From the NCBI GenBank assembly GCA_036960565.1, contig JBALXQ010000025.1, forward strand, positions 1-64,000: DNA of 64,000 nt, read 5' to 3'. Under the pieces are notes generated by a model. The model made no database searches. It saw only the letters and a program-made list of their open reading frames with translations, and was not told where the DNA came from. Below are positions 26,701 to 34,718 of this stretch, in pieces. The stretch's first letter is position 1, and each line of letters opens with the position of its first letter. This stretch comes from Bermanella sp036960565 (lineage in GTDB: Bacteria; Pseudomonadota; Gammaproteobacteria; Pseudomonadales; Oceanobacteraceae). The translations under genes were made by a program, and so were the position numbers.

Positions 26701-28901
26701 GCTTAAGTGGCGATGCACCCAGTTATCCGGTGTTATTAAATTATGAGGTGAGTGGTGGCAGCGATGAAACAGATCACAATTTAATAAATGGCCAAGTAGA
26801 AATAAATGAAGGCCAGCAAGGGCAAATTAATTTTGATATTTTAAGTGATGACATTTTAGAAGAAGACGAAAGTATTTTAATTTCCATTACCACGGTAAGT
26901 GAAAATGTTTATTTAAAAACTGAACAGTTATTTCAAATAAACATAGTGGATAGAAACGTGGCGCCCACGCTAACCTTAGCCATTAAGCAAAATTCAGTCG
27001 AGACCGCTGTGGTGTATCAGGATCAGGGGGTGTTTAACATTATTGGCCAAGCCTTTGATGCCAATGATGATGAGATCTTATGGGATTGGTCACTAAGTGA
27101 TGATCGCCTTAATATTGAAGCGCAAAATGAAAACAGTAGCAAAAATGAATTTGAATTGGATCCCAGCGTTTTAGAGGCTGGTTATTATTTATTGGAGGCG
27201 CAAATAAACGACGGCCAATTATTTGTGAAACAGCAATTGGCTTTTGTGCTTAAAGAGATTGCGCCAATACTGGATGACGGCGATACCGATGGCGATGGTG
27301 TGAGTGATATTAACGAAGGCCTGGCCGATACCGATGGTGATGGGATTTTAGATTACCGTGATCCGGTGGACGATGCCCAGTTTATGCACAAGAGTTTAGA
27401 AAACAGTGATACCAGCAACTTAATGCAGGCTCAGCAGGGCTACAGCTTAAAAGTAGGGCAGTGGGCCATTAAAAATGAACGTGATGGCGCGCAAGTGAGT
27501 TCACAGGATTTGTCACCCATAAACGAAAACAACGACCAGGTCATATTAAGCGGTGAAATTCTCGATTTTGAAGTGAGCGGCACCACCGAAATAAATCCAT
27601 TGGCCTCGGTCGTTATTCCCCTTACCAGTCCCATTGCCATAGGCACACAATACTGGAAATTTGATGGTGAAAACTGGTATCCATTTGATGACAGTGGTCA
27701 AGATTATGTAGCCAGTGCACGCCGAGTGGATGGCGTATGCCCGCAAGCCTCTTCAGATTTATACCGCGTAGGTTTAACCGCCTTTGACGATTGCATTTTG
27801 CTGGTATTGGAAGATGGTGGCGCTAACGATACCGATGGTGAATTAAACGGAACCGTGCGCGATCCTGGAGGGTTGGTGATGCCCAAGGAAGTAACAAGGT
27901 TACCCGATCAAAAAACCTTGCAGGTACCTGATGAAAGCCCAGGTGGGTCGGGGACATTAAACTTAAATTTACTCATTCTGCTGTTTGCGGGTTTGTTTTT
28001 TAGAAAGCCAACTAGCTTGATACTTAAGAGCAGTATCTTTTTATCTCTAATTATAATATCACCTTTAAGTATGGCGGAGTTGAGTTGGTTGTCAGGCACG
28101 GATTTTACCGTGGCCACAGACAGCAATGTAAGCCAAGCCCAAGATGAGCAAAATATTATTTCCGATCGTTTCAGCCGTATAGATGCGCGCTTTGGTTTTA
28201 AAAAGGAGTTGGCGTTTAACAAGGCCGTGATTGTGGAGGGCATGGCCAGTTACCAGGGGTATGAATTCACACAGAAATTAAACCGCAGTGAATTGTCGGG
28301 CCGTTTAATTTATCGCTGGCAACAACGCTTTTCGTATCGTGCGCCCTGGTATCAAATTATGCTGGATGGACAACGATGGGATGTGGCGGTGGATCAGCGC
28401 GACAGCGATATTATTACTTTGCAAATAATGGCCAGCGCTCGGCTTACCACACATGTGAGCTGGGTGCTGGGTTTAGAAAACAAACAAAGGGACAGCGATG
28501 GTAGCGTATTTGATACCGAACAACATCGTGCCTTTTTACATTTTGATTACACAGTGCGAGGTTGGCCAGCTGTTTACGGAGGCGTGGCGTTTATTGATGG
28601 GGATATTATTAGTACGGCACAGGCCAGTTATTGCAATGGCTTGCAGGCGGTGGCCACTTACGGGCTGATTGTTGACAGTGCAGCCATAGAATGGGATCAG
28701 GCTTTTAGTGAAGACTATTGCGGTAACTGGATTAGCTATCAATTAAAGGCACAAACTTATACAGGAACGATGGGCATAAACTGGGCTATTAATCATAGTA
28801 CCGCACTGGATATGTCGTTTTTATATGTGGATGTGGCCGCAGATGGAGATAATGAATATCAGCGCCAGGTATTCCAAATTAATATTTTGAAGGCATTTTA
28901 A
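20754..28901 (+). CDS. Giant surface protein: cytochrome c, 16 cadherin-like modules, outer-membrane barrel
   Basis: 2,715 residues from GTG 20754 (weak ribosome site). Order: a signal peptide (about 30-50, ending SEAAT); a monohaem cytochrome c domain (CTGCH, C72-H76, with a later FMPQGGG that could supply the Met ligand); a fibronectin-like part to about 265; 16 dystroglycan-type cadherin/He_PIG modules (about 268-1790); TSP3-like Ca repeats (about 1792-1850); HYR-like and Calx-beta-like domains; and a second DTDGDG group near 2180. A GlyGly-CTERM-like segment follows (G2397-G2398-S-G, hydrophobic core, RK). An in-frame TTG (28017, residue 2422) then starts a signal-like stretch ahead of a ~270-residue barrel ending NILKAF. 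Either one fused polypeptide or two products. Confidence 0.85.
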   Translation: MSARGNFHWPILLKKIKGWGVFKGVRFSTRLNAGVVLTSLFLWPSLSEAATTYSGTNGVRASLLTSNTVSACTGCHYDGGAGPNFTADYSAFSTYATDYYSGSKTSAAQAMIDRTSLETSDPSFMPQGGGSQISSDEMTLLSNWKSNSAVDTDNPSVSTTSGVTGSGKDFKTTSNSAKFTVYANVDDSGVDATSYDFDYGTSQSADGTSSSQTVSGSGGGTSTSQISQEITDLECGTLYYFRVVANNSTYNDTSGGWQSTTTDDCNAPPVIASFSVGSATEDVEYQLDINATDPESDSITYSLSNVPSGMSINSSSGLISWTPENDVTTSGTVTITASDDEQDGASPDTETFSVSVSAVNDAPQITSTATTSATESVQYSYQLSVTDVDNSSGQLSYALSNAPSDMSISASGLVTWTPDNGVTSSGTVTVTVTDQEPLQDTENFSISVTAVNTAPSISSTAGTAATEDVEYSYSLSISDDDDSNNGTDITFALSDAPSGMAVSSTGAITWTPGEGQGDVSNITITVSDGGENSVAAATEVFSIAVTAVNDAPSITSTATTSATEDVQYTYQLSVTDPDDSGTNLSYSLSNAPDGMAVSSSGLISWTPANDDSSSGEVTVTVSDGGEDSAASATEDFTITVTAVNGAPSITSTAGTAATEDVLYQYSLSISDEDDSNNGTDITFSLSNAPSGMTVSSTGVIEWTPSEGQGNASSIQVTVSDGGEDSAASVSETFSISVTAVNDAPAITSTAGTTATESVAYSYQLSVSDDDDSSFSYSLSNAPSGMSISASGLISWTPGNGVTSSGSVTASASDGGEDSAAAATEIFSITVTAVNTAPSITSTAPTSATEDVQYQYTLSISDDDDSNNGTDITFVLSNAPSDMSVSSTGVISWTPEEAQANVSNIVITVSDGGEDSAASDSETFSISITAVNDAPDITSSAGISAIEDIEYTYQVAVSDPDDSGTNLSYALSNAPSGMTVSTSGLISWTPTSSDSSSGEVTVTVSDGGEDGASADTETFTINVIAVNTGPSITSTAPTTATEGVQYEYTLSVTDLDDANNGVDLTYSLSNAPDGMSVSSTGVIAWTPSQSQTQANSIVVSVADGGENGVSDDSETFSITVTSVNDAPQITSTATTTATESVEYNYQLVVSDEDDTSFSYALSNAPSGMSVNASGLISWTPENNVTSSGAVTISVSDGGEDGVAAATEQFTITVTPVNTAPSISSSAVTAATEDTLYSYPLSVSDEDDDNNGSALSFSLSNAPSGMSVSSTGVIEWTPTEGVSAADDIVITVSDGGEDGASNATQTFSIAVTAVNDAPSITSTPSTSAVEGVAYSYQVSVSDVDDSGDELSYALSGAPSDMSISSDGLISWTPANGDSSSGEITLSVNDGGEDSAAPATQSFTITITAVNTAPSITSTAVTAASENTLYQYTLVVSDDDDDNNGVDLSFSLSNSPSDMTVSDTGLIEWTPDEGVVSAEDIEVNVSDGGEDGTAAATQMFSITVTAVNDGPQITSTASTSVVEGVEYSYQVTVSDVDDSEFIYALQDAPTGMEISGSGLINWTPQNAVNDSGSFTVQVSDGGEDDAAPATQTILITVVAFNTSPSISTAALTTASEDVLYQYVLGVNDEDDANNGVDLTFTLDNAPDGMSVSSIGVIEWTPLEGVLAANDISITVWDGGEDNAQNDTQYFSITVSTVNDSPQLLSPSSFQITELESFSLDMGNYFSDIDDDNDGSAIFWSLNNPPANMDIDALGNISWQAGENTAGQHVIEVQLDDGGEDNSQAAVSQFNLTVLLLDGDGDLFADYNDNCPAIFNDTQLDTDEDSLGNTCDEDDDNDGLPDTIEIEYNLNPLDASDALADTDGDGLTNIIEFETCAAQASLLCAAIITDSVAPMISTNGEQIIQSTGYLTQANLQASALDETDGELAPVADEQGPFRPGLHNIIWQVSDAAGNSASTNQLLQVLPQVRFSGSLLVGEAQSVSLVASLSGDAPSYPVLLNYEVSGGSDETDHNLINGQVEINEGQQGQINFDILSDDILEEDESILISITTVSENVYLKTEQLFQINIVDRNVAPTLTLAIKQNSVETAVVYQDQGVFNIIGQAFDANDDEILWDWSLSDDRLNIEAQNENSSKNEFELDPSVLEAGYYLLEAQINDGQLFVKQQLAFVLKEIAPILDDGDTDGDGVSDINEGLADTDGDGILDYRDPVDDAQFMHKSLENSDTSNLMQAQQGYSLKVGQWAIKNERDGAQVSSQDLSPINENNDQVILSGEILDFEVSGTTEINPLASVVIPLTSPIAIGTQYWKFDGENWYPFDDSGQDYVASARRVDGVCPQASSDLYRVGLTAFDDCILLVLEDGGANDTDGELNGTVRDPGGLVMPKEVTRLPDQKTLQVPDESPGGSGTLNLNLLILLFAGLFFRKPTSLILKSSIFLSLIIISPLSMAELSWLSGTDFTVATDSNVSQAQDEQNIISDRFSRIDARFGFKKELAFNKAVIVEGMASYQGYEFTQKLNRSELSGRLIYRWQQRFSYRAPWYQIMLDGQRWDVAVDQRDSDIITLQIMASARLTTHVSWVLGLENKQRDSDGSVFDTEQHRAFLHFDYTVRGWPAVYGGVAFIDGDIISTAQASYCNGLQAVATYGLIVDSAAIEWDQAFSEDYCGNWISYQLKAQTYTGTMGINWAINHSTALDMSFLYVDVAADGDNEYQRQVFQINILKAF
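21556..26128 (+). repeat. Tandem cadherin-like module repeats within the giant gene
   Basis: There are sixteen consecutive units of about 280-300 bp, each opening with V(N)(D/T)AP.ITSTA and closing with an ISW/IEWTP core and VSDGGED. Two types alternate: VNDAP modules, usually with SD.DDSS or PDDSGTN, and VNTAP modules with DD(D/S)NNG. The higher-order repeat is therefore a two-module pair of about 570-590 bp. Such repetition invites recombination and assembly collapse. Confidence 0.9.
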
Positions 28902-28904
28902 TTG

Positions 28905-31157
28905 ATGGCCTTCTCTTTAATTAAATGGCTTAGTTTTTCACTACTACTATTTTGTTTAATGGCTTGCGATAAAAGGTCCGATACGCAGGTCGCGCCTTTT
29001 GCATTAGCTAAAGATGTGCCCAATCAGTTTTTAACCTTCTTAAATACCCAAGCCTATTTTGGCGCCGGTAGTTATCAGATATACGTGCTACCCAAGGTCG
29101 CCGAGGCCGGTAGTTTTAGTGGCAGTATTTTAATTGACGGTGAAGAACAAACCTTTAGTGGTGTATGGAGCGACACCACCAATACTGTCTGGCAAGATAA
29201 TGATGACTTCACCCTAGAGGTTAATTTTAAAAAAGCCGCTGGGCTTACAATTGATATTGAATGCAGCAGTACCTGCGTAATCTATTTGGTAAAAAACGAT
29301 TACCTTTTTTATCGAACCGAATCGGTGGAGGGTATCGTTAATGTGAACCTGGAAGACAACCAAATTAGCTCCCGTGCCTATGCTAACGCCTATTATGAGG
29401 CGGTAGACCCCAGCAATACCCGTACTACCTTAGCCAACTGGAAAAGCGTTAACGGCTTTGACGAAGGATTTGATCAACATGTGATTTTTCGTGACAGTAA
29501 AGACCTGGGTTATGGTCGCGACATGTACGCTAAATTTAAAGACGACGGTGGCGTGGCTTTGTTTGTAAATAACTTTGTGGTGGCGGTGGGCAAGGGTAAC
29601 CCGGCTAATTATGGGCCGCTTAACTTACAAGCGGCGGTGGATCAAAACTTTGACTTTCACCTAGGTTCTAACGCCATTGAATTTAGCCCTCTAGAAATAG
29701 AAAGCGAAATAGAAGATACCGATTTTATTTTAAAATTTTTTACATTCTCAGCCCGTGATGAAAATGGTGAACAGCAGCGCATTACCAGCGCCGATTTAGA
29801 TGGTCGTGGTATTAAGCACATGCCCACTATGTGTCAGGTGTGTCACGGTGCCCGTTTAATGCCATTAAATTTAGACGGTTCTTTTAATCTTATGTCACTT
29901 AAGTCGGCTAAGTTTAATCAGTTGGAATTAAACTCGTTTGAATTCATGAGTGATGGCGAATTTTCACAGGCCAACTTAGAGCCAGGAATTCGCGCCATTA
30001 ACCAAGCGGTGCATGCCAGCTTTGGAAAAATTGCCGAGCGCGAAGTCACGAATCTGGGTTACTGGGACAGCACCTTTGCCCGTACCATTGCCCAAGGGCG
30101 TTACGGCGGTGAAGACTTTAGCAGCGCTACCTTCATTGGTAGCGATATTCCTGCGGGCTGGCAGCAAACCGATTTTCGTCCTGAAGGGGTGGAAACCCTA
30201 TACAAGGAAGTAATAGAGCCGCACTGCATTAGTTGCCATTCTATTCGCGGCTTTAACGCAGGTAATGATGAAGACCTAGATGAAGCCATCATCAATGGCC
30301 AGGTCACGCTCACCGGTACCGCCATTAACTTTAGCAATTACGAAAAATTTATAGGTTACAGCGACCTCATTATTGATTATGTGTATGAGCGTGGTGCCAT
30401 GCCGCTCTCGTTAAGAAACTATGAATCATTCTGGTCGGCCCCTGCGGGTGTACCTTCTTTACTGGCTTCTTTTTTACCCGGTTTTGATGTGCTGAATGAG
30501 GAAGGAGAAGTACAACAGCCGGGCACTGCTGTGGCTAAACCCGGTAGAGACCGTATTGCTAAAAACCCGGTAACGCTCAATGGAGCGGGCAGTTATTTCG
30601 CCTCCAGTTTTCAATGGCAAATAATCTCGGCCCCGCTAAATAGCAGCGCCACCCTTGCAGATAGTAGCGATGCCATAGCAATACTAAACGCCAACAGCGA
30701 TGGCAGTGATGATGGCGACTACCAAATTGAATTAACCGTGGGCAATAGCAAGAGTGAAAACCAAAAAAATAGTGTGACCATTACCTTGGATAGCACCTTG
30801 GCCAAGCACGCCTCACAATTAAATTTTGCCGATGATATTCGCCCCATACTGCAAACCACTCTGTTTGATCAGCGCACCTGCCAAAGCTGCCATTACGAGG
30901 AGAGTAATGTAGAAGGTATTCCTGTGTATTACGATAATTCGAACCCGCAGTTATACTGGGATGTGCGAGCCCGAGTAGATTTTAGAGACGTAGATAACAG
31001 TATATTAATTCGCAAGCCCACCCGCTTACAACACGGTGGTGGCCAGCGCATAGATTTGCAAACAGACGTTGGCAAAGAAATTTACAGTACCTTAATGAAC
31101 TGGATTATAGCGGGTGCCCCTTGCGGTAATGATGAAAGTGTTTGTGGTGAGCAATAG
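28905..31157 (+). CDS. Tri-haem cytochrome c lipoprotein
   Basis: About 751 residues. I choose ATG 28905 over the TTG three bases upstream. The lipoprotein signal ends CLMAC (Cys 21) with Asp at +2, which in E. coli favours inner-membrane retention. Three haem-binding sites are visible: CQVCH (C310-H314), CISCH (C441-H445) and CQSCH (C659-H663). An N-terminal strand-rich domain of about 250 residues precedes them, with a PKD/Ig-like insert at about 550-640. Cytochrome domains with RxxDDIRPIL...CQSCH occur in large multidomain cytochromes. It starts 3 bp after the giant gene, so the two are co-transcribed and probably exchange electrons (inference). Confidence 0.85.
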   Translation: MAFSLIKWLSFSLLLFCLMACDKRSDTQVAPFALAKDVPNQFLTFLNTQAYFGAGSYQIYVLPKVAEAGSFSGSILIDGEEQTFSGVWSDTTNTVWQDNDDFTLEVNFKKAAGLTIDIECSSTCVIYLVKNDYLFYRTESVEGIVNVNLEDNQISSRAYANAYYEAVDPSNTRTTLANWKSVNGFDEGFDQHVIFRDSKDLGYGRDMYAKFKDDGGVALFVNNFVVAVGKGNPANYGPLNLQAAVDQNFDFHLGSNAIEFSPLEIESEIEDTDFILKFFTFSARDENGEQQRITSADLDGRGIKHMPTMCQVCHGARLMPLNLDGSFNLMSLKSAKFNQLELNSFEFMSDGEFSQANLEPGIRAINQAVHASFGKIAEREVTNLGYWDSTFARTIAQGRYGGEDFSSATFIGSDIPAGWQQTDFRPEGVETLYKEVIEPHCISCHSIRGFNAGNDEDLDEAIINGQVTLTGTAINFSNYEKFIGYSDLIIDYVYERGAMPLSLRNYESFWSAPAGVPSLLASFLPGFDVLNEEGEVQQPGTAVAKPGRDRIAKNPVTLNGAGSYFASSFQWQIISAPLNSSATLADSSDAIAILNANSDGSDDGDYQIELTVGNSKSENQKNSVTITLDSTLAKHASQLNFADDIRPILQTTLFDQRTCQSCHYEESNVEGIPVYYDNSNPQLYWDVRARVDFRDVDNSILIRKPTRLQHGGGQRIDLQTDVGKEIYSTLMNWIIAGAPCGNDESVCGEQ

Positions 31158-31218
31158 AAAACCACTATTTTGTTGCTTGAGCGCTTTTTATTAGCAGAAC
31201 AGTACGCTACCGTGTGGC

Positions 31219-32328
31219 ATGAATTTAAAACACCTATTATTGCAAAGCACCTCACTCGGGCAGCGCTCGGATGTAAAAATTCGCAAGCAAATACGAAAAA
31301 TCATATTGGTACTGGTATTACTGGTACTGGCCCATAGTGGTGCCATGGTGGTATTGGAAGGTTTAAGTTTTTGGCAAGGGTTGTGGTTAACCCTTACCAC
31401 ATTAACCACAGTGGGTTATGGCGACTTAAGCGCTAAAACTGAACTGGGGCAACTATCTACCATAATTTTGATGTACGTCTCGGCCATTACTCTGGTCACT
31501 TTTTTAATTAGTGATTATATTGATTACCGTCTGGCACGCCATGAACGTATTCGCACTGGCTTTTGGGATTGGAAAATGGAAAACCACATACTGATTATTA
31601 ATGCGCCAAAATATAATGCTCATCGTTTCTTTTTACGTTTGGTATCCCAAATACGTGAAGATTACGATTATGAAAACTGCCAAATACTCTTGTTAAACAA
31701 TGAGTTTTCCAGCGGCTTGCCTGCCGATTTAAAAGACATGGGTGTGCGTCACATTAGCGGTACCGGCAATAACGAACCAGATTTGCAACGGGCCTACGTA
31801 AGTAAGGCTAGGCACGTTTTAATTCTAGCCCGGGATGAATATCACGCCGACAGCGACAGCATTAACTTTGATATAGCCCATAGATTAAAAGCGCTAAACC
31901 TAACTCATCGCACTTTAGTGGAGTGTGTGGAAGATATTAACCGCCCACGGATTTCAGAGTTAGGTGTTAAAAGCATATTACGCCCGATACGCTCCTACCC
32001 AGAAATATTAGTAAGAGCCATGGATGCTCCCGGCAGCGAAGTGGTAATAGAAGACATGTTTACCCGCCGCGACGATCACCCAGAGCGTTACAGTATTTGG
32101 CTAGAAGGTGAAAAGTGGGCCGACGTAGTAAATGCTATGGTGAGAAGCGGCGTGGGCACCCCCATGGCCTATATCAATAAAGAAGGGCAGATACTGGTTC
32201 ACCCCAAGGGCGATGAAAATATTACCGCGCAAAGTTTAATTATATTGATTAAAAGTGATGACGTGCCTAGTCAAAAAGATGTGGATGATGCGTTTAACCT
32301 TTATTTGAATAAGGCCTTGGTGGATTGA
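31219..32328 (+). CDS. Potassium channel-like protein with RCK domains
   Basis: 369 residues. Two TM helices (about 27-45 and 75-98) flank a pore loop with the K+ selectivity filter TTVGYGD (T63-D69). A soluble TrkA-N/RCK-like part (about 115-260: ILIINAPKYNAHRFFLRLV, RHVLILARDEYHADSDS) and a TrkA-C-like tail follow. The layout is that of a 2-TM ligand-gated K+ channel; the nucleotide-binding GxGxxG is degenerate (IINAPKYNA), so classic NAD binding is doubtful. It lies 61 bp after the cytochrome lipoprotein and could be the last gene of that operon. A membrane-potential role beside an electron-transfer module is speculative. Confidence 0.85.
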   Translation: MNLKHLLLQSTSLGQRSDVKIRKQIRKIILVLVLLVLAHSGAMVVLEGLSFWQGLWLTLTTLTTVGYGDLSAKTELGQLSTIILMYVSAITLVTFLISDYIDYRLARHERIRTGFWDWKMENHILIINAPKYNAHRFFLRLVSQIREDYDYENCQILLLNNEFSSGLPADLKDMGVRHISGTGNNEPDLQRAYVSKARHVLILARDEYHADSDSINFDIAHRLKALNLTHRTLVECVEDINRPRISELGVKSILRPIRSYPEILVRAMDAPGSEVVIEDMFTRRDDHPERYSIWLEGEKWADVVNAMVRSGVGTPMAYINKEGQILVHPKGDENITAQSLIILIKSDDVPSQKDVDDAFNLYLNKALVD

Positions 32329-32462
32329 TTTGAAAAATATGGGATCTATTGGTTTGATACTATTCACTAATAATTACTTGTACATATCCAATAAATATCC
32401 GCTAAATATCAGAAATCACTGAGCATATAGGGCTCTATAAAAAATGTTAGAAGCGCTTAAAT

Positions 32463-32921
32463 ATGGCACGTAGGAAACAATTAAAAGGAATTGCTGGAAA
32501 TCTTGGCCAATGGTGCTTAAGTCGTAGCTTTGACTGCGAAGGCTATTGGGCACCTGGCCTGCTTTATGCCGAAGCTGAAATTAAAAACTCCAATCGAATA
32601 GTCCTTGATTTATTTGACTCGCCTACACTCCCTGAGTCAGAAATTTCTGGAAAGACATCGAAGTTAATTTCAGAATTTATGACAATGAATCTTAAGGCCA
32701 GCGAAATCCCAGAGGTTTGGTTAAGAAAGGCAACGATCACATTTGAATTTAATACTGAATATGAACATAGATACCATCACTGGGGTTCAGGACTTGGTGG
32801 TAAACCATCTATATGTATTGTAGAAATCATTACCGATCTAGGTAAAACATACACAAAAAAATTTGGCTGTAATGTATGGGTACATGACCCAAAAAGAGAG
32901 CAGCGTCGTAGTAGCTTCTAG
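32463..32921 (+). CDS. Conserved hypothetical protein
   Basis: 152 residues, soluble, no signal. The N-terminus MARRKQLKGIAGNLGQWCLS and the motif FNTEYEHRYHHWGSGLGGKP are of a type I remember from scattered proteobacterial hypothetical proteins, often in accessory regions, but no function is known to me. It is isolated: 134 bp after the channel gene and 109 bp before the next, without a strong ribosome site. The codon composition appears slightly more AT-rich than its neighbours. Confidence 0.65.
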   Translation: MARRKQLKGIAGNLGQWCLSRSFDCEGYWAPGLLYAEAEIKNSNRIVLDLFDSPTLPESEISGKTSKLISEFMTMNLKASEIPEVWLRKATITFEFNTEYEHRYHHWGSGLGGKPSICIVEIITDLGKTYTKKFGCNVWVHDPKREQRRSSF

Positions 32922-33030
32922 TAAGCGCATGCTGCACTGGTGATAGCGTAGCATGGTTGGTTTTCGTTTGTACCTAACTATAAATCGACCACAAACCGTA
33001 GATAAAATATAAATAATTAAGGAAGATTAA

Positions 33031-33594
33031 ATGGGACAGCAATTTTCAGAGTTAAGTGAGCAGCATACAAGCTTCATCTCTGAGCAAAAAATCTACTTTG
33101 TGGGAACGGCTGCCGAAACAGGCAGTGTGAATGTCTCTCCAAAAGGTGGGGATTCTCTTAGGGTTATTAATTCTAAAGAAATCGCTTGGTTAAATCTTAC
33201 AGGCAGTGGCAATGAATCGGCCTCTCATGTTTTACAGAGCCCAAGAATGACCCTGATGTTCTGTGCTTTTGAAGGGAAACCGTTAATTCTTCGCGCTTAC
33301 GGTAAAGCAAGGGTGTTACATCAAAAAGATAAAAAGTGGGCTGAATACAGCGCTTTATTTCCTGCCAACATAGCCACCAGACAAATCTTTGTTTTAGATA
33401 TCAATATGGTCCAGTCTTCGTGCGGCATGTCAGTGCCTTATTTTAGCTATGAGGATGATCGCGATAATTTGGCTAAATGGTCGGAAAAGCAAGGCCCAGA
33501 CGGCATAGAAAAGTACTGGGTTAAAAAGAACCAGAAAAGTATTGATGGCTTTGAAACAGAAATTGTTGAACGTACTGGCATAGAGGGAATTTAA
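33031..33594 (+). CDS. Pyridoxamine 5'-phosphate oxidase family protein
   Basis: 187 residues of the split-barrel flavin-binding fold: FVGTAAETGSVNVSPKGG near the N-terminus, ITAWLNLTGSGNES-type strand segments, and SPRMTLMFCAFEGKPLILRAYGKARV in the middle. The C-terminus (LAKWSEKQGPDGIEKYWVKKNQKSIDG) is typical of a subgroup distinct from true PdxH. It probably binds FMN, F420 or haem and acts in small-molecule redox. The ribosome site TAAGGAAGATTAA is good. Stands alone. Substrate unknown. Confidence 0.85.
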   Translation: MGQQFSELSEQHTSFISEQKIYFVGTAAETGSVNVSPKGGDSLRVINSKEIAWLNLTGSGNESASHVLQSPRMTLMFCAFEGKPLILRAYGKARVLHQKDKKWAEYSALFPANIATRQIFVLDINMVQSSCGMSVPYFSYEDDRDNLAKWSEKQGPDGIEKYWVKKNQKSIDGFETEIVERTGIEGI

Positions 33595-33695
33595 GCTAGA
33601 ATAATTAGCTATCTATCATAAATATCCCCATATTTATCCCACCTGTTGAGCACTTGCATTTATACTTGTGCTCTTTTAAAAATGAATAGCTCCAG

Positions 33696-34331
33696 ATGTC
33701 TAAGATATTTGTTATCGGCCTACCCAGAACTGGCACCACCAGCATCAGCGTTGCCCTGTTGGAAATGGGCTTGTCAGTGGCTCATACTGCATTTACTAAA
33801 AAAGCCTTTGAAATGGCCGATGCGGTATCCGATGCTCCTTGTTTTAGCGACTATATGCACCTAGATGCATTGTTTCCTAACTCTAAGTTTATTTATTTAG
33901 CCAGAGAGCTGGATAAATGGGTGCCTTCAATGACAATGCTGCTTGAAAAAATGGGGCCTCGACTAGATGTAAAGACAGGTACATTTAACCCCATTTTAAA
34001 GCGCAGTTTTCATCATACTTTTTCCTCTACTTATCCCTTAACCCCCAATGAATTAGTGGATTGTTATTCACGGCATGAGCGAGCTGTTTCTTCTTACTTT
34101 AAAGACAGAAGCGACTTTTTATCCATAGATGTTAGTGAGCCGGGAAGCCTGCTGAAAGTGAGGCAGTTCTTAGGGATACAGGCACCCGGAAGTGACGATT
34201 TTCCTAAATTAAATGTAGGGCGAAATGTTGCCAACTGGAAAGAATATAAGCATCCGAACAAAATTAATTCTAATTTAGCAGGTGTAGAGCATAGAAAATA
34301 TTTCGATTATGAATTAACGGACCATCAGTAA
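33696..34331 (+). CDS. Sulfotransferase-family protein
   Basis: 211 residues. The 5'-phosphosulfate loop GLPRTGTTS sits at residues 8-16, followed by ALLEMGLSVAHTAFTKKA and FIYLAREL, the usual second strand with the 3'-phosphate-binding Arg. It is short, as in bacterial sulfotransferase-like proteins that transfer sulfate from PAPS to small molecules or glycans. No carrier or PAPS synthesis gene lies nearby. Substrate unknown. Confidence 0.82.
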   Translation: MSKIFVIGLPRTGTTSISVALLEMGLSVAHTAFTKKAFEMADAVSDAPCFSDYMHLDALFPNSKFIYLARELDKWVPSMTMLLEKMGPRLDVKTGTFNPILKRSFHHTFSSTYPLTPNELVDCYSRHERAVSSYFKDRSDFLSIDVSEPGSLLKVRQFLGIQAPGSDDFPKLNVGRNVANWKEYKHPNKINSNLAGVEHRKYFDYELTDHQ

Positions 34332-34718
34332 ATGATAGCGGTTAGGATCGTAATATAATCATCAATGTGTCCGTCTTATACTGACTTAAGGCGGTAAATA
34401 GTGGCGGCGTTAAACGCGATGAGGGCTTCGGCCAAATTTCAGCAAACCTACTTTAGGTTATAGTGCTGCCAGTTCCCCATATTAAGAAGACTTCACTGCG
34501 GTTATTAACTAGGCTTATTAAATCCAGCACTAGGGTATGTGGATGGTTTTAATAATAAGAAGTTATAAAGGTAAGTTTGACCTTAATAGCTTTCAAATCA
34601 TACTTATAAGACAGTTCTAAATTTCAACTTCAGAATGCACTTAACCTAATGCTTCTTAATAGGTTCTCGGTATCCTTCATATCTGCCAGATAAAGAAACA
34701 GTAAGAGTGCGATCATCT
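34332..34718. other. Intergenic stretch without a recognised gene
   Basis: There is no ORF with a plausible start and ribosome site, no strong hairpin and no repeat shared with the rest of the window. It must contain the promoter of the binding-protein gene that follows; I could not place it. Confidence 0.4.
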
